Shown one piece after another: positions 8,602 to 17,469 of a stretch of DNA of 64,000 bases; within the stretch, counting starts at the first letter, position 1, and each line of letters opens with the position of its first letter. Below the pieces are notes generated by a model, which searched no databases, was not told where the DNA came from, and worked only from the letters and a program-made list of their open reading frames with translations. The stretch spans positions 44,318 through 108,317 of the forward strand of contig JAKIWQ010000001.1 in the NCBI GenBank assembly GCA_022749935.1, in the 5' to 3' direction. Made by a program: the position numbers and the translations under genes. Origin of the DNA: Thermoplasmata archaeon. GTDB taxonomy: Archaea; Thermoplasmatota; Thermoplasmata; Lutacidiplasmatales; UBA184.

Positions 8602-9087
8602 CTGAAGACCCTGTTCCGTGTACTGTTCGGATTCATCTGGGTGATCGACGGGTCCCTCAAGTTCGCCCCCGGGTTTGTGGATGCCTTCAGCGGCAAGGTC
8701 TCGGGGGCCGGTCAGCCGGCGTGGCTCCAGGGTTGGTTTGCCTTCTGGAGCACGCAAGTGAACGGCAATCCCGCGTTCTGGGTCTACCTTACCGGATCGC
8801 TCGAACTCGCCCTCGGTCTGGCGCTGGTATTCGGCTTCATGCGGAAGGCCGCCTACGCCGGCGGTGCCCTCCTGAGCCTCTTCATCTGGGCCGTTCCCGA
8901 GGGTTTTGGGGGTCCGTACGGGCCAGGGTCGACGGACATCGGGACGGGCGCGATGTATGCCTTGCTCTTTCTCGCGCTCATCCTCATCAACGCTACCTAC
9001 GGACCCAGCCGTTGGAGCCTCGACTATCTGATCGAACGTCGGTTCCCTGCGTGGGCTCGCATCGCGGAATTCGTTCCCCGTACCTAA
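8602..9087 (+). CDS. DoxX/DoxD-like integral membrane protein
   Basis: A four-helix membrane protein of the DoxX type. The visible segments are LKTLFRVLFGFIWVIDGSLKF, FWVYLTGSLELALGLALVFGF, AAYAGGALLSLFIWAVPEGF and GAMYALLFLALILINATYG. The first canonical start in frame (GTG 8641) would cut the first helix in half. Reading upstream in the same frame gives a standard DoxX N-terminus beginning at CTG 8602, with no ATG, GTG or TTG available back to the stop at 8509. I therefore propose a CTG start; the alternatives are a shorter protein from 8641 or an upstream indel. Family members act in thiosulfate oxidation or as quinone-linked membrane subunits. The role here is unknown. Confidence 0.7.
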   Translation: MKTLFRVLFGFIWVIDGSLKFAPGFVDAFSGKVSGAGQPAWLQGWFAFWSTQVNGNPAFWVYLTGSLELALGLALVFGFMRKAAYAGGALLSLFIWAVPEGFGGPYGPGSTDIGTGAMYALLFLALILINATYGPSRWSLDYLIERRFPAWARIAEFVPRT

Positions 9088-9232
9088 ATCGTGGAACCCG
9101 GGTAGGTCGTCCGTGGCGGTGGCGTACGCCCGGGCCACCCACTCGGTCGCGGCGGAGAACGCTCGACAGGGTTCGGTGCGCTCGGCGGAGACTCACGCCC
9201 GTCCCGGGAAGGGAGCCATCGCGGCCCGTCCG

Positions 9233-9241
9233 ACTTTATAT
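9233..9241 (+). promoter_or_regulatory. Strong TATA box upstream of the HTH_10 gene
   Basis: ACTTTATAT is the best consensus TATA box in the window. It lies about 26 bp upstream of an ATG at 9261, which opens only a 7-codon ORF (MSPSDPH, then TGA) ahead of and in frame with the HTH_10 gene. Confidence 0.65.
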
Positions 9242-9260
9242 CTGAACAAGCGGTCCACCG

Positions 9261-9284
9261 ATGTCGCCGTCCGACCCGCACTGA
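9261..9284 (+). other. Possible leaderless upstream mini-ORF
   Basis: An ATG placed exactly where the strong TATA box predicts transcription starts encodes MSPSDPH and then TGA. It is in frame with, and 45 nt before, the GTG at 9330. It may be a regulatory uORF, or show that the regulator's 5' end is broken by a nonsense change. Confidence 0.3.
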
Positions 9285-9329
9285 ACGACGGGGCCCGGAA
9301 ACGGCGGGAGGAGTTCCGCGTCCGAACGA

Positions 9330-10085
9330 GTGCCCCGACGGGCGGAGCGTCCGGTCGCTCCTCCGGCGGCGGAACGGTCCACGCGCGCCCGTCTCGAACG
9401 GTTGCGAACCTCCTCCGACGAACCCCGTGAGGACCGTCTCTTCCTCGCGACGCTTCGAATCCGTATCCCGAGAGACATCTGGACGGGCCCCTTTTCCTCG
9501 GCCCACCCTCACATCCGGCTTGAAGCGTTGAACCGGACCGACGTCACTCCGGGGCTCTCCGTCTCGGACTACTGGATCAGCGGTTCGCCTCCGGGAGTCT
9601 GGGCCCACGAGATCGGGGAGTTCCCGGATGTCGTGAAGGCGGAGAGCCTCGCCGAGGTCGGTGACGGATGTCTCTATCGTATCACGTACAAGAATCCCCC
9701 CATCATCTACCTCTACCGCAAGCTGCGACTTCCCCTCCAGTTCCCGCTCCGGCTCCAGGCGGGGTACATCGCCTGGGAGATCGTGGCCCGATACAGTGAG
9801 TTCCAGGAGATCATGGAGCACGCCAAGATGGCCGACCCGGCCGTGTCCATCGTGTCGATCCGTCGCCGCCCGCTTCGGAGCCACCTTCCGCTCCTCACGG
9901 ATGCCCAGCACCATCTGTTGGACCAGGCGATGGCCGCCGGCTATTTTGCGGTCCCCCGGGGGATCACCCTGACCGCGCTGGCCCGGAAGCTGGGACGGAG
10001 CAAATCGGGTCTTTCCGAGACCATCGCCCTCATCGAGAAGAAGCTGTTCGAGACGGCCCTTCGCCCGGACATGGCCCTCGCCTAG
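9330..10085 (+). CDS. HTH_10 (bacterio-opsin activator-type) transcriptional regulator
   Basis: A 251-residue putative DNA-binding regulator. The C-terminal segment LTDAQHHLLDQAMAAGYFAVPRGITLTALARKLGRSKSGLSETI is a clear HTH_10 domain with the typical 'GYF-x-x-PR' turn. The N-terminal 150 residues start near EDRLFLATLRIRIP and form a probable ligand- or signal-sensing domain seen in archaeal Bat-like regulators. The first 30 residues from GTG 9330 are Arg/Pro-rich and poorly protein-like, so the true start may be internal. Paired palindromes just downstream (10119-10151) may be operator sites for this or the next gene. Confidence 0.8.
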   Translation: MPRRAERPVAPPAAERSTRARLERLRTSSDEPREDRLFLATLRIRIPRDIWTGPFSSAHPHIRLEALNRTDVTPGLSVSDYWISGSPPGVWAHEIGEFPDVVKAESLAEVGDGCLYRITYKNPPIIYLYRKLRLPLQFPLRLQAGYIAWEIVARYSEFQEIMEHAKMADPAVSIVSIRRRPLRSHLPLLTDAQHHLLDQAMAAGYFAVPRGITLTALARKLGRSKSGLSETIALIEKKLFETALRPDMALA

Positions 10086-10118
10086 CCGCCAACCCCCCCG
10101 GAAACCCCGGGCGCCCGA

Positions 10119-10151
10119 CCGAACCCGTTCGGTGGGCCGAACGAGTTCGGC
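10119..10151. repeat. Two tandem palindromes sharing CCGAAC-N2-GTTCGG
   Basis: CCGAACCCGTTCGG (10119-10132) is followed after 3 bp by GCCGAACGAGTTCGGC (10136-10151). The dyad centres are 18 bp apart. They sit 34 bp after the HTH_10 stop and 57 bp before the next ATG. This is consistent with a double operator for a dimeric regulator, or with a terminator hairpin pair. Confidence 0.5.
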
Positions 10152-10207
10152 CTCGCCTCATCCCCTGAACGGCGGTAGAAGGTTTCGGAGCAGACCCGGC
10201 ATCGCAG

Positions 10208-10939
10208 ATGGGCGCCGTGAACACGTGCGGGGGGGTTCCGCCCCCGGTCGGCTCGATCTTGATCTCGGGGGTCGGCGAACGGTCGATCTCGATCCTCGTG
10301 GCCGCTCTCGCCCGGAGGGACCCGTACCCGTTCGGGTGGGCCGATTGTTCGCGGGCCGGCCAGGTGTGGGACGCCGTAGCGCAGCGGCTTCTCGCGGAGG
10401 GATCGGACCGGAGCCGAGAAGTCCCCATGGACCTGGACGAACTCCGTCCACCGCCGTCCCCCGAGGAGGCGCTCTCGCGACTCGTCGCGCCCGACCCCGC
10501 GCCCACCCCCCTAGAGTCCCGGCTCGCGGCCTTCCTTCGTCTCCCCGTGCTCTTCCAACGGCTGGCGTCGCGCACCGCAACCCCGAGCGGGAGGTCGGCG
10601 ATCGTCCTCACGAACGTGGACTCGCTTCCTGCGAACCTCATGGAAGCCGCCCTGGGGCCGCTCGAAATCCACGAGACGCTCCACGCGGAGGGAGTGACCC
10701 TCCTCGTCACATTCCGCGGAACGCCCCCCAGTCGGCTCGAGGGAGTGTTCGACCAAGGGTACCGCGTCGAAGCTCCCGTCGGCTCCGACTGGCAGGAGGC
10801 CCGTGTGGCCCGCGCCCGCGGGAATCCCGCCGACGGGTTACCCCCGAGCGGCCTGTTACGGGAGTGGCTCCCGTCGCTGGGGCTCACCGAACTGCACCTC
10901 GACCGATTGGGCGACTCGCCGGGTCCCCGTCCCCGTTAG
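10208..10939 (+). CDS. Hypothetical protein, possibly degenerate RecA/KaiC-like
   Basis: A 243-residue soluble protein with no confident family. The order of segments GSILISGVGERSISILVAAL, DPYPFGWADC and SAIVLTNVDSLP mimics strand-loop-helix and Walker-B-like strands of a RecA-type ATPase. The P-loop Gly-Lys-Ser/Thr is absent, so ATP binding is unlikely as drawn. It follows the HTH_10 regulator on the same strand after 122 bp containing the paired palindromes, suggesting joint or autoregulated expression. The function is not recognised. Confidence 0.5.
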   Translation: MGAVNTCGGVPPPVGSILISGVGERSISILVAALARRDPYPFGWADCSRAGQVWDAVAQRLLAEGSDRSREVPMDLDELRPPPSPEEALSRLVAPDPAPTPLESRLAAFLRLPVLFQRLASRTATPSGRSAIVLTNVDSLPANLMEAALGPLEIHETLHAEGVTLLVTFRGTPPSRLEGVFDQGYRVEAPVGSDWQEARVARARGNPADGLPPSGLLREWLPSLGLTELHLDRLGDSPGPRPR

Positions 10940-11032
10940 GCTTCTCCCCGACCGGAGCCGGCTCCGCCCAGAGGAGACGTCGGCCCATCGCTCGCGCATC
11001 AAGTTGAATACCCCCCTTCAGTTCGGCCCGGC

Positions 11033-13543
11033 GTGAAGGTCCGGGAGTACGCCCTGGACCTCGAGGTCGAATCCGCCACAGGGGTGTTCCGGGGCGACCT
11101 GACCCTGAGTGGCTCCGACCTCCGGGGATTGGTCGAGCTCGACTCCGAGGACCTGGACGTCAGCTCGGCCAGTGTCGACGGAACCCCCGTCCCCTTCTCG
11201 GTTGATCCGACCCGCCAAAAGCTCATCGTGGACGCGGGGGACCGGGACGGCTCTCAACTCCGAGTGTTCTACACCGGGGCGGCCTCGCGCAAGAGCCTGT
11301 CCGGATTGTACTTCTCCTCCTCGGGCGAATTCCCCGTGCTGACCACTATGATGGAGCCGATCTCATGCCGTCGCCTGTTGCCGTGTCTCGACGTACCGGA
11401 TGCGAAGGCCGTTTTTCGGCTGAGCGTCACGACCGAAGTCGGGCTGACGGTGATCTCGAACGCCGACCTGGTCGGTGCCGAGCCCTCCGGGGGCCGACAG
11501 AAGTGGACGTTCGCTCGGACACCGCCGATGGCGACCTACCTGCTCTACCTGGGCATCGGGCCGTTCGAAACGATGGAGTGCGTCCACGACGGGGTTCGGA
11601 TCATCGCCGCCACCCTACCGGGCAAGGTAGCGCGTACGCGGGGCCTGCTGGAATCCGCGGGCCCGCTGCTTCAGGCCTACGGAGAGTACTACGGCCAGCG
11701 GTACCCCCTCTCGAAGTTGCACCTGGTCGGGGTCCCGGACCTGTGGGCCGGCGCGATGGAGAACTGGGGCGCGATCGCGTTTCCCGAGCTCGGGCTCCTC
11801 GTGGACGCGGCGACCAGTCCCGCGATCCGACGCTGGGCGATGGAGACGCTCGCGCACGAGATTGCGCACCAGTGGTTTGGAAACCTCGTGACCATGCGGT
11901 CGTTCAACGACCTCTGGTTGAACGAGAGTTTCGCGACGTTCGTGGCCGCGAAGATGGAGGCGCGACTCGGCATGCGGACGGATGCGTGGAGCGAGTTTCT
12001 CGTACGGATCAGCCCGGCCTACTTTGGAGATTCGCTCGCGAGCACGCATCCCATCCAGATGGACATTACCGACCCCAAGACCATCGCCGAAAGCACCGAT
12101 GAGATCACCTACTTCAAGGGTGCCAGCGTCGTCCGGATGATCGAGGCCTACCTCGGCGAGGACGTCTTCCGCCGAGGTGTAGCCGCCTACCTCGAGCGAT
12201 ACCAGTACGGGAATGCCCGGGGCGACGACCTGTGGGCGATCCTGGAATCGGTCTCGGGCGAACCCGTGACGGAGGTACTCCGTGCCTGGGTGGAGCGACC
12301 CGGGTTCCCGGTCGTACGGGCGAGTCTTCGAGGGGCTGCGCTGCAGCTGGAGCAATCGCGGTTCCGGTTCGGACCCGCCCGGCCCGAGGAGCCCCCCTGG
12401 CCCATTCCCCTGACGCTGACGGTAGGAGGTGTGACGCAGCGGCTGGTGCTCGGCTCCCACAAGACGGAGCTCCCGTACGATGGGTCGGCTAAGCTGCGCA
12501 TCAACCCCGGGCGCTCCGCGTTTGTCCGGGTCTGGTTCGCCTCCGAGCTCCGGGCGGGAATCCTGCGGGACCTTCCGACGATGGACGGGGCGGAGCGATG
12601 GGCCATCCTCAATGACGGGTGGGCGTTTCTCCTGTCCGGCGACTCGAGTCTCCCGGAAGTCCTCGAGCTGGTGCATGCCGCTCGGGCGTGTTCGGACTAT
12701 CCGAGCGTGTGGGAGCTGGCGCACTCCCTCGCCGCACTCGAGATGATCGCCGGGGAGGACGCCGCCTTCCGGGAGGCCGCCCTGACCTTTTACCGAACCC
12801 AGTTGGACCGCCTCACCCTCGACGAGCGTCCCGGCGAACCCGACACGGACCCGGTGCTCCGGGAACAATTGGCCCTGAACTTGGCCCGGCTCGATGAGGG
12901 ATTTGCCGAGGAGCTCGCCCATCGGTTCGACACGATCGATCGACTCGCAGCAGCCCTCCGGCCCGCGGTCGTGTACGCGTTCGCTCGGACGCGAGGGGAG
13001 GGGGCCTACGCCCCTCTCCTCGCACGGGCGCGCTCGACCGCCGATGAGGACGGGGCGTTGCAGAGCGGCGAAGCCCTCGGCGGCATGCCCACGGAGGAGC
13101 TGCTCGTGCGCGCGCTCGAGGCCTCCCTCGAACCGGGCATGCGGGCCACCGTGACCTACGAGATTATCACCGGTGTCGCACGAAATCGACGAGGCGGAAG
13201 CCTCGCCTGGGCCTGGTTGAAGAAAAACCTCCGGGAGATGGAGGACCGTGCGAGGGGGAGTTGGGCGCTCGCCCGCTTGCTCGAGCGAACGATTCCCCTC
13301 GTCGGGCTCGGACGGAGGGAGGAGGTGGAGCGCTACTTTGCCTCCGAAAGCTTCCCCGAGGCGGCGAACGGGATTCGAAAGTCGCTCGAAGTGCTCTCCC
13401 TCGAAACGCGTCTTGCTTCCCGGATCCTGACGGCGGGTCGGGCCCCCGCCATCGGAGCGGCCACGGAGCCCGGGGCCCCCCGCCCCGTCCTCGCGGCCGG
13501 TGTACGGGCCGGTGGACGCTTGGATCGGCGACCTAGCGGTTGA
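11033..13543 (+). CDS. M1-family zinc aminopeptidase (tricorn-interacting factor F2/F3-like)
   Basis: Removes N-terminal residues from peptides. In Thermoplasma the homologues finish degradation of tricorn protease products in the cytosol. The exopeptidase motif GAMENWG is near residue 243 and the zinc site HEIAHQWFGN with downstream NESFA near 274-300. The N-terminal beta-saddle domain precedes it, and an all-alpha ERAP-like C-terminal half follows from about residue 500. The 836-residue length is slightly above the family norm because of a low-complexity C-terminal tail (GRAPAIGAATEPGAPRP). The GTG start at 11033 lies about 27 bp after a TTGAATA box. There is no signal peptide. It acts alone here; the tricorn core is not in the window. 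Confidence 0.92.
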   Translation: MKVREYALDLEVESATGVFRGDLTLSGSDLRGLVELDSEDLDVSSASVDGTPVPFSVDPTRQKLIVDAGDRDGSQLRVFYTGAASRKSLSGLYFSSSGEFPVLTTMMEPISCRRLLPCLDVPDAKAVFRLSVTTEVGLTVISNADLVGAEPSGGRQKWTFARTPPMATYLLYLGIGPFETMECVHDGVRIIAATLPGKVARTRGLLESAGPLLQAYGEYYGQRYPLSKLHLVGVPDLWAGAMENWGAIAFPELGLLVDAATSPAIRRWAMETLAHEIAHQWFGNLVTMRSFNDLWLNESFATFVAAKMEARLGMRTDAWSEFLVRISPAYFGDSLASTHPIQMDITDPKTIAESTDEITYFKGASVVRMIEAYLGEDVFRRGVAAYLERYQYGNARGDDLWAILESVSGEPVTEVLRAWVERPGFPVVRASLRGAALQLEQSRFRFGPARPEEPPWPIPLTLTVGGVTQRLVLGSHKTELPYDGSAKLRINPGRSAFVRVWFASELRAGILRDLPTMDGAERWAILNDGWAFLLSGDSSLPEVLELVHAARACSDYPSVWELAHSLAALEMIAGEDAAFREAALTFYRTQLDRLTLDERPGEPDTDPVLREQLALNLARLDEGFAEELAHRFDTIDRLAAALRPAVVYAFARTRGEGAYAPLLARARSTADEDGALQSGEALGGMPTEELLVRALEASLEPGMRATVTYEIITGVARNRRGGSLAWAWLKKNLREMEDRARGSWALARLLERTIPLVGLGRREEVERYFASESFPEAANGIRKSLEVLSLETRLASRILTAGRAPAIGAATEPGAPRPVLAAGVRAGGRLDRRPSG

Positions 13544-13722
13544 ACTCAGAGCCGAGCGAGTCGAGAGTGAGGCGCCCGCCGCGCCTCCGGCCCAGATGGT
13601 CGAGCCACGCACGGCCTCGGCGGGGTGTGGCCCGATCCGCCCCCTCGACGGGCTCAACGCCTATGTAGGCCAGTCTAGTGGACCGCCGAGTTCGTGCGGG
13701 CCGTCGCACGGGAGAGGTCAGG

Positions 13723-14400
13723 ATGGGAGAACCGGTCGTGGTCGGAGAAGAGGTCTGGAAGGTCTACGGCGCGGGGGACACGGAGGTGAACGCCCTCCAG
13801 GGACTCACGGTCGAGATCCAGCGCGGCGAGATGGTCGCCGTCATGGGACCGTCGGGATGCGGTAAGACGACCTTTCTCAATTGCTTCTCCGGGCTCGACG
13901 CGATCTCCCGGGGGCGAGTCCTCATCGGCGGGGTGGACGTGCACGCGATGCCGGACGCGAAGCGGAGTGAGTTTCGAGCGAAACGGACCGGCTTCGTGTT
14001 CCAGGCCTACAACCTCCTCCCCGTCCTCAGTGCGGTGGAGAACGTCGAGATGCCTCTGCTCATCTCCGGGTCGGGCGCGAAGGACGCCCGCCGGCAGGCG
14101 AGCGAGATCCTGAACCAGTTGGGGCTCGGGGACCGACTGGGGCACCGACCTTCCGAGCTCTCCGGCGGGCAGCAGCAGCGCGTCTCCCTTGCTCGTGCTT
14201 TGGTCTCCCATCCAGCGATCGTCTGGGCGGACGAACCCACCGGCAATCTCGACGACGAGGGGTCCCGTCAGGTGACCACGCTGCTGCGCAAGCTGAACCG
14301 GGACTACGGTCAGACGATGGTGGTCGTCACGCACGACGCGGAAGTGGCGGCGGGCTGCGACCGGACGCTCAAGATGCGCGACGGGCGATTCATCAGCTAG
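13723..14400 (+). CDS. ABC transporter ATPase, MacB/LolD type
   Basis: ATP-binding subunit for the FtsX-like permease 17 bp downstream. Walker A is GPSGCGKTT near residue 42, the Q-loop is [10 protein letters not shown], the signature is LSGGQQQRV, Walker B is IVWADEPTG, and the H-loop is VVTHD. The 'NLLP-x-L-x-x-x-ENVxxPL' stretch is typical of the MacB/LolD/FtsE exporter subfamily. I chose the ATG at 13723 over the track's GTG at 13678, because AGGTCAGG precedes it and the fold begins directly after. The pair probably exports a lipid-linked, peptide or hydrophobic compound, or acts as a mechanotransmitter. The substrate is unknown. Confidence 0.9.
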   Translation: MGEPVVVGEEVWKVYGAGDTEVNALQGLTVEIQRGEMVAVMGPSGCGKTTFLNCFSGLDAISRGRVLIGGVDVHAMPDAKRSEFRAKRTGFVFQAYNLLPVLSAVENVEMPLLISGSGAKDARRQASEILNQLGLGDRLGHRPSELSGGQQQRVSLARALVSHPAIVWADEPTGNLDDEGSRQVTTLLRKLNRDYGQTMVVVTHDAEVAAGCDRTLKMRDGRFIS

Positions 14401-14416
14401 GCGGGGGTCCTCCCGG

Positions 14417-17371
14417 ATGGTCGATTCCACCCTCGTGGTCGGCGCCCTCATCCTCGCCGTCGTGGGCGTCATCGCTCTCGTCTTCGCCCTCGGTCACCGC
14501 CTCGCCTTGCGCATCGCGCTGCGGAACGTCCGAAGGGGCCGCGCCCGGACGGTGCTCCTCATCCTCGGATTGCTCGTGGGCACGACCATCATTTCCGGGA
14601 GTTTGATCGTCGGCTCCACCGTCCAGGCGCTGAGCGTCCACTACACCTACCTCGGTGGTGGGTATGTGGACGAGTCGATCTACGCCCTCTCCCCTACCGG
14701 CGGGTACGCTCCCTTCTCCGTGGCGGCTTCCCACGATGTTGCTCTCGCCGCCCAGGGTCATCCCGGTATCGCAGGGGTGACTCCCATGATCATCGCGACC
14801 ACGCAAGCCTACGACCATACGACCGGGATTCCAGAGACCGCGCTGAACCTCATCGCTTCGAACTCCTCGGAGAGCGGGAATCTCGGCTCGTTCATGTCGA
14901 CCTCCGGAGGGATGCTCTCGGGGCCCAGCGCGGGTCAGGTGTTCCTGGACGATCAGACCGCCCAAGCCCTCGGGGCCTCGGTCGGAGATTCTCTCGAGCT
15001 CTACGGGCCGACCCCGATCGGTGTGACGGTCAGCGCCATCGTTCAGGAGAACCTCCGGGGGGGCTACCTCACGGCGGGTCTCGCTCCGGGGAACGTCTTC
15101 CTCGACCTCCCCACGGCCCAGACCCTGGAGAACCTTTCGGGGCACGTCAACTTCATCGCGATCACCAACGCCGGGTCCCAGCAGGACGGGATCGCCCTTT
15201 CGGACACCGTCAGCGGCTACCTCAACACGACCCTGGCGACGATCCCTTTGGCGGCGGGACTGACCGTGCACGAGCCGCTCAAGGACGGCATCGCCGCGGC
15301 CGATGTGTCGGGGTCCAGCATCCAGACGATCTTCCTCGTGCTCGGGTTGTTCTCGATCGTCGCGGGAGCGATGCTGATCGTCGGGATCTTCGTCATGCTC
15401 GCGGAAGAACGCAAGGGGGAGATGGGCATGCTCCGGGCCGTCGGGATGCGGCGGCGGGAGTTGGTGTTCGTCTACTATTTCGAAGGCCTCGTCTACGCCG
15501 TCGGGAGCGCTCTCGCGGGAACGTTGCTCGGCGTCCTGGTCGGGTACTTCCTCACCTACACGTTCAGTCTTCTCTTCTCCTCCGGCGGCCTCACGTCGGC
15601 GGCGATCCTCCAGTCGTTCAACGTCTCCACCGACGATCTCGTGATCAGTTACGTGACCGGCTTCCTGCTGACGGTCGTGACCGTGGCGATCGCCAGCTCT
15701 CGCGTCAGCCGGCTCAACATCGTCCAGGCCATCCGGGACCTCCCCTCGCCGCCCCCTCCGGTCCGGCTCTACACCACCCTGGGGTACGTGGGAGTGGCGC
15801 TGACGATCGTCGGCGCCCTCGTGCTCCTACCCAATGCCCAGGGAACCTCGGACATCTCCCTGCCGATCCTCGGCGGGGGCATGATGATCCTCGGGTTGGG
15901 GCTCATCGCCTCCCGGTTCGTCCGCAACCGGATCGCGTTCAGCCTGGTCGGAGTGGCCCTCCTGGTCTGGGCCGGAGCCGAGCCGTTGCACCGTGTCGTC
16001 CTCGGTCAGGCGCACACGGGAGGGATCTTCATCGTGTTCGTGGAAGGGATTCTGATGGTCTCGGGGGCGCTCCTCCTCTACGTATTCAATTCGAACACGC
16101 TCATCGCCGCGCTCTTGCGCGTCGCCGGACGCGGAGCCCGGGGCGCCCCGATCGCCCGGGTCGGCCTCGCCTACCCCGGCCGTCGACCGGCCCGAACGGC
16201 GATCAACCTCACCATCTTTGCGCTCGTGACGTTCACCATGGTCGCGATCGCCTGCTTCGGCGCCACGGTCCAGGCCAACCTGAACAACACGATCCAGAGC
16301 GAGACCGGAGGGTACACGTACTTTGGGGTCTCGACCCAGCCGATCCCTACCCTCCCGGAGCAGGTCGCCAACAACCCGACCTTGAACGGGGAATACGCGG
16401 TCACGGTGCCCCTGATTTCCGGGGCGATCCAAGTGAACATCACCGGGTCGACGCCGAACCCGTACACCGATTCGCTCTACTCGGCTCCGGGCAATCAGTC
16501 GAGCACGTCCAGTTTCTATGCGACGAGCCAGTTTCCGTTCACGGCGACCTGGGAGGGATGGTCGCCCTCGGCCGTACTGGCGGAGCTCGCGTCCAACCGA
16601 TCCGTGGCCCTCGTCGACCAGAACTACGCCCCCGCGACCTCCTCCGTCGGAGGAGGTCCGAGCGCGCCTCACCCCTCGATCGAGGTCGGCGGACTCATGG
16701 AACTCACCCCTCCGGGAAGTTCGAACCACCTCACCGTTCGGGTCATCGGAATCCTCTCCCAGAGCGTGCTCACGGGAGTCTGGATCAATCCCGGCGCCGC
16801 GGAAACGCTCGGTTACTCGAACGAGACCGCCTTTCTGCTGACGCTCCGGTCGGGGGTATCGACGACCCTGGCCTCCCAGGACGCGAAACGAGAGTTCTTC
16901 CGCGACGGGCTCGTCCTCTTCGAAATCGCCCAGATCCTGGAGACGTCCATCGCCTCCACGGAGGGGATCATCGGCCTCCTCGAGATCTTCGTCGGACTCG
17001 GTCTGGGGGTCGGGATCGCCGCGATGGGGATCCTCGCGCTCCGGGCGGTGGTCGAGCGCCGTCGCGAGATCGGGATGCTGCGCGCGATGGGATTCACCCA
17101 GCGGGCGATCTTGAAGACCTTCTTCATCGAGTACTCGTTCATCACGCTCCTGGGGCTCGGGATCGGGACGTCGCTCGGCATCCTCATCGTCTACAACCTG
17201 TCCACGAGTCCGAGCGCGGCGGCCTCGGGCGTCTCGTTCTTCGCGATTCCCGTCCTCAACATCGTGCTCATTCTGGTCGTGGCGTACGGGCTCGCCATGC
17301 TCGCGATCGCCGTCCCCTCGATCCGCGCGTCCCGGATCCCGCCGGCGGAAGCGGTCCGGGCCACCGAATAG
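14417..17371 (+). CDS. FtsX/MacB-like ABC transporter permease (duplicated)
   Basis: A 984-residue membrane protein with an N-terminal helix (LVVGALILAVVGVIALVFAL) and a first extracytoplasmic MacB-PCD-like domain. It then has three helices with the FtsX signature (IVAGAMLIVGIFVMLAEERKGEMGMLRAVGMRRREL), four central helices, a second extracellular domain, and a repeat of the FtsX core (RREIGMLRAMGFTQRAILKTFF) ending in APxxAxR-like IPPAEAVRATE. The doubled architecture resembles the long LolCDE/YknZ-type 'ten-helix' permeases common in archaea and actinobacteria. It pairs with the ATPase just upstream in one operon. Confidence 0.9.
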   Translation: MVDSTLVVGALILAVVGVIALVFALGHRLALRIALRNVRRGRARTVLLILGLLVGTTIISGSLIVGSTVQALSVHYTYLGGGYVDESIYALSPTGGYAPFSVAASHDVALAAQGHPGIAGVTPMIIATTQAYDHTTGIPETALNLIASNSSESGNLGSFMSTSGGMLSGPSAGQVFLDDQTAQALGASVGDSLELYGPTPIGVTVSAIVQENLRGGYLTAGLAPGNVFLDLPTAQTLENLSGHVNFIAITNAGSQQDGIALSDTVSGYLNTTLATIPLAAGLTVHEPLKDGIAAADVSGSSIQTIFLVLGLFSIVAGAMLIVGIFVMLAEERKGEMGMLRAVGMRRRELVFVYYFEGLVYAVGSALAGTLLGVLVGYFLTYTFSLLFSSGGLTSAAILQSFNVSTDDLVISYVTGFLLTVVTVAIASSRVSRLNIVQAIRDLPSPPPPVRLYTTLGYVGVALTIVGALVLLPNAQGTSDISLPILGGGMMILGLGLIASRFVRNRIAFSLVGVALLVWAGAEPLHRVVLGQAHTGGIFIVFVEGILMVSGALLLYVFNSNTLIAALLRVAGRGARGAPIARVGLAYPGRRPARTAINLTIFALVTFTMVAIACFGATVQANLNNTIQSETGGYTYFGVSTQPIPTLPEQVANNPTLNGEYAVTVPLISGAIQVNITGSTPNPYTDSLYSAPGNQSSTSSFYATSQFPFTATWEGWSPSAVLAELASNRSVALVDQNYAPATSSVGGGPSAPHPSIEVGGLMELTPPGSSNHLTVRVIGILSQSVLTGVWINPGAAETLGYSNETAFLLTLRSGVSTTLASQDAKREFFRDGLVLFEIAQILETSIASTEGIIGLLEIFVGLGLGVGIAAMGILALRAVVERRREIGMLRAMGFTQRAILKTFFIEYSFITLLGLGIGTSLGILIVYNLSTSPSAAASGVSFFAIPVLNIVLILVVAYGLAMLAIAVPSIRASRIPPAEAVRATE

Positions 17372-17469
17372 CGCCGCCCCCGACCCCACGGCGGGTCCTC
17401 TGCCCTCGGGCCGGGCTCGAGGGCGAGGGCCGCCCGTCGGGTTCAAGTACCCAACCACTCTGCTCGGGC

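Noticed and set aside
16558-17469. Upstream part of the 640-aa ORF ending at 18480
   Set aside because: It lies inside the ABC permease in another frame; only the part from 17470 is protein-like.
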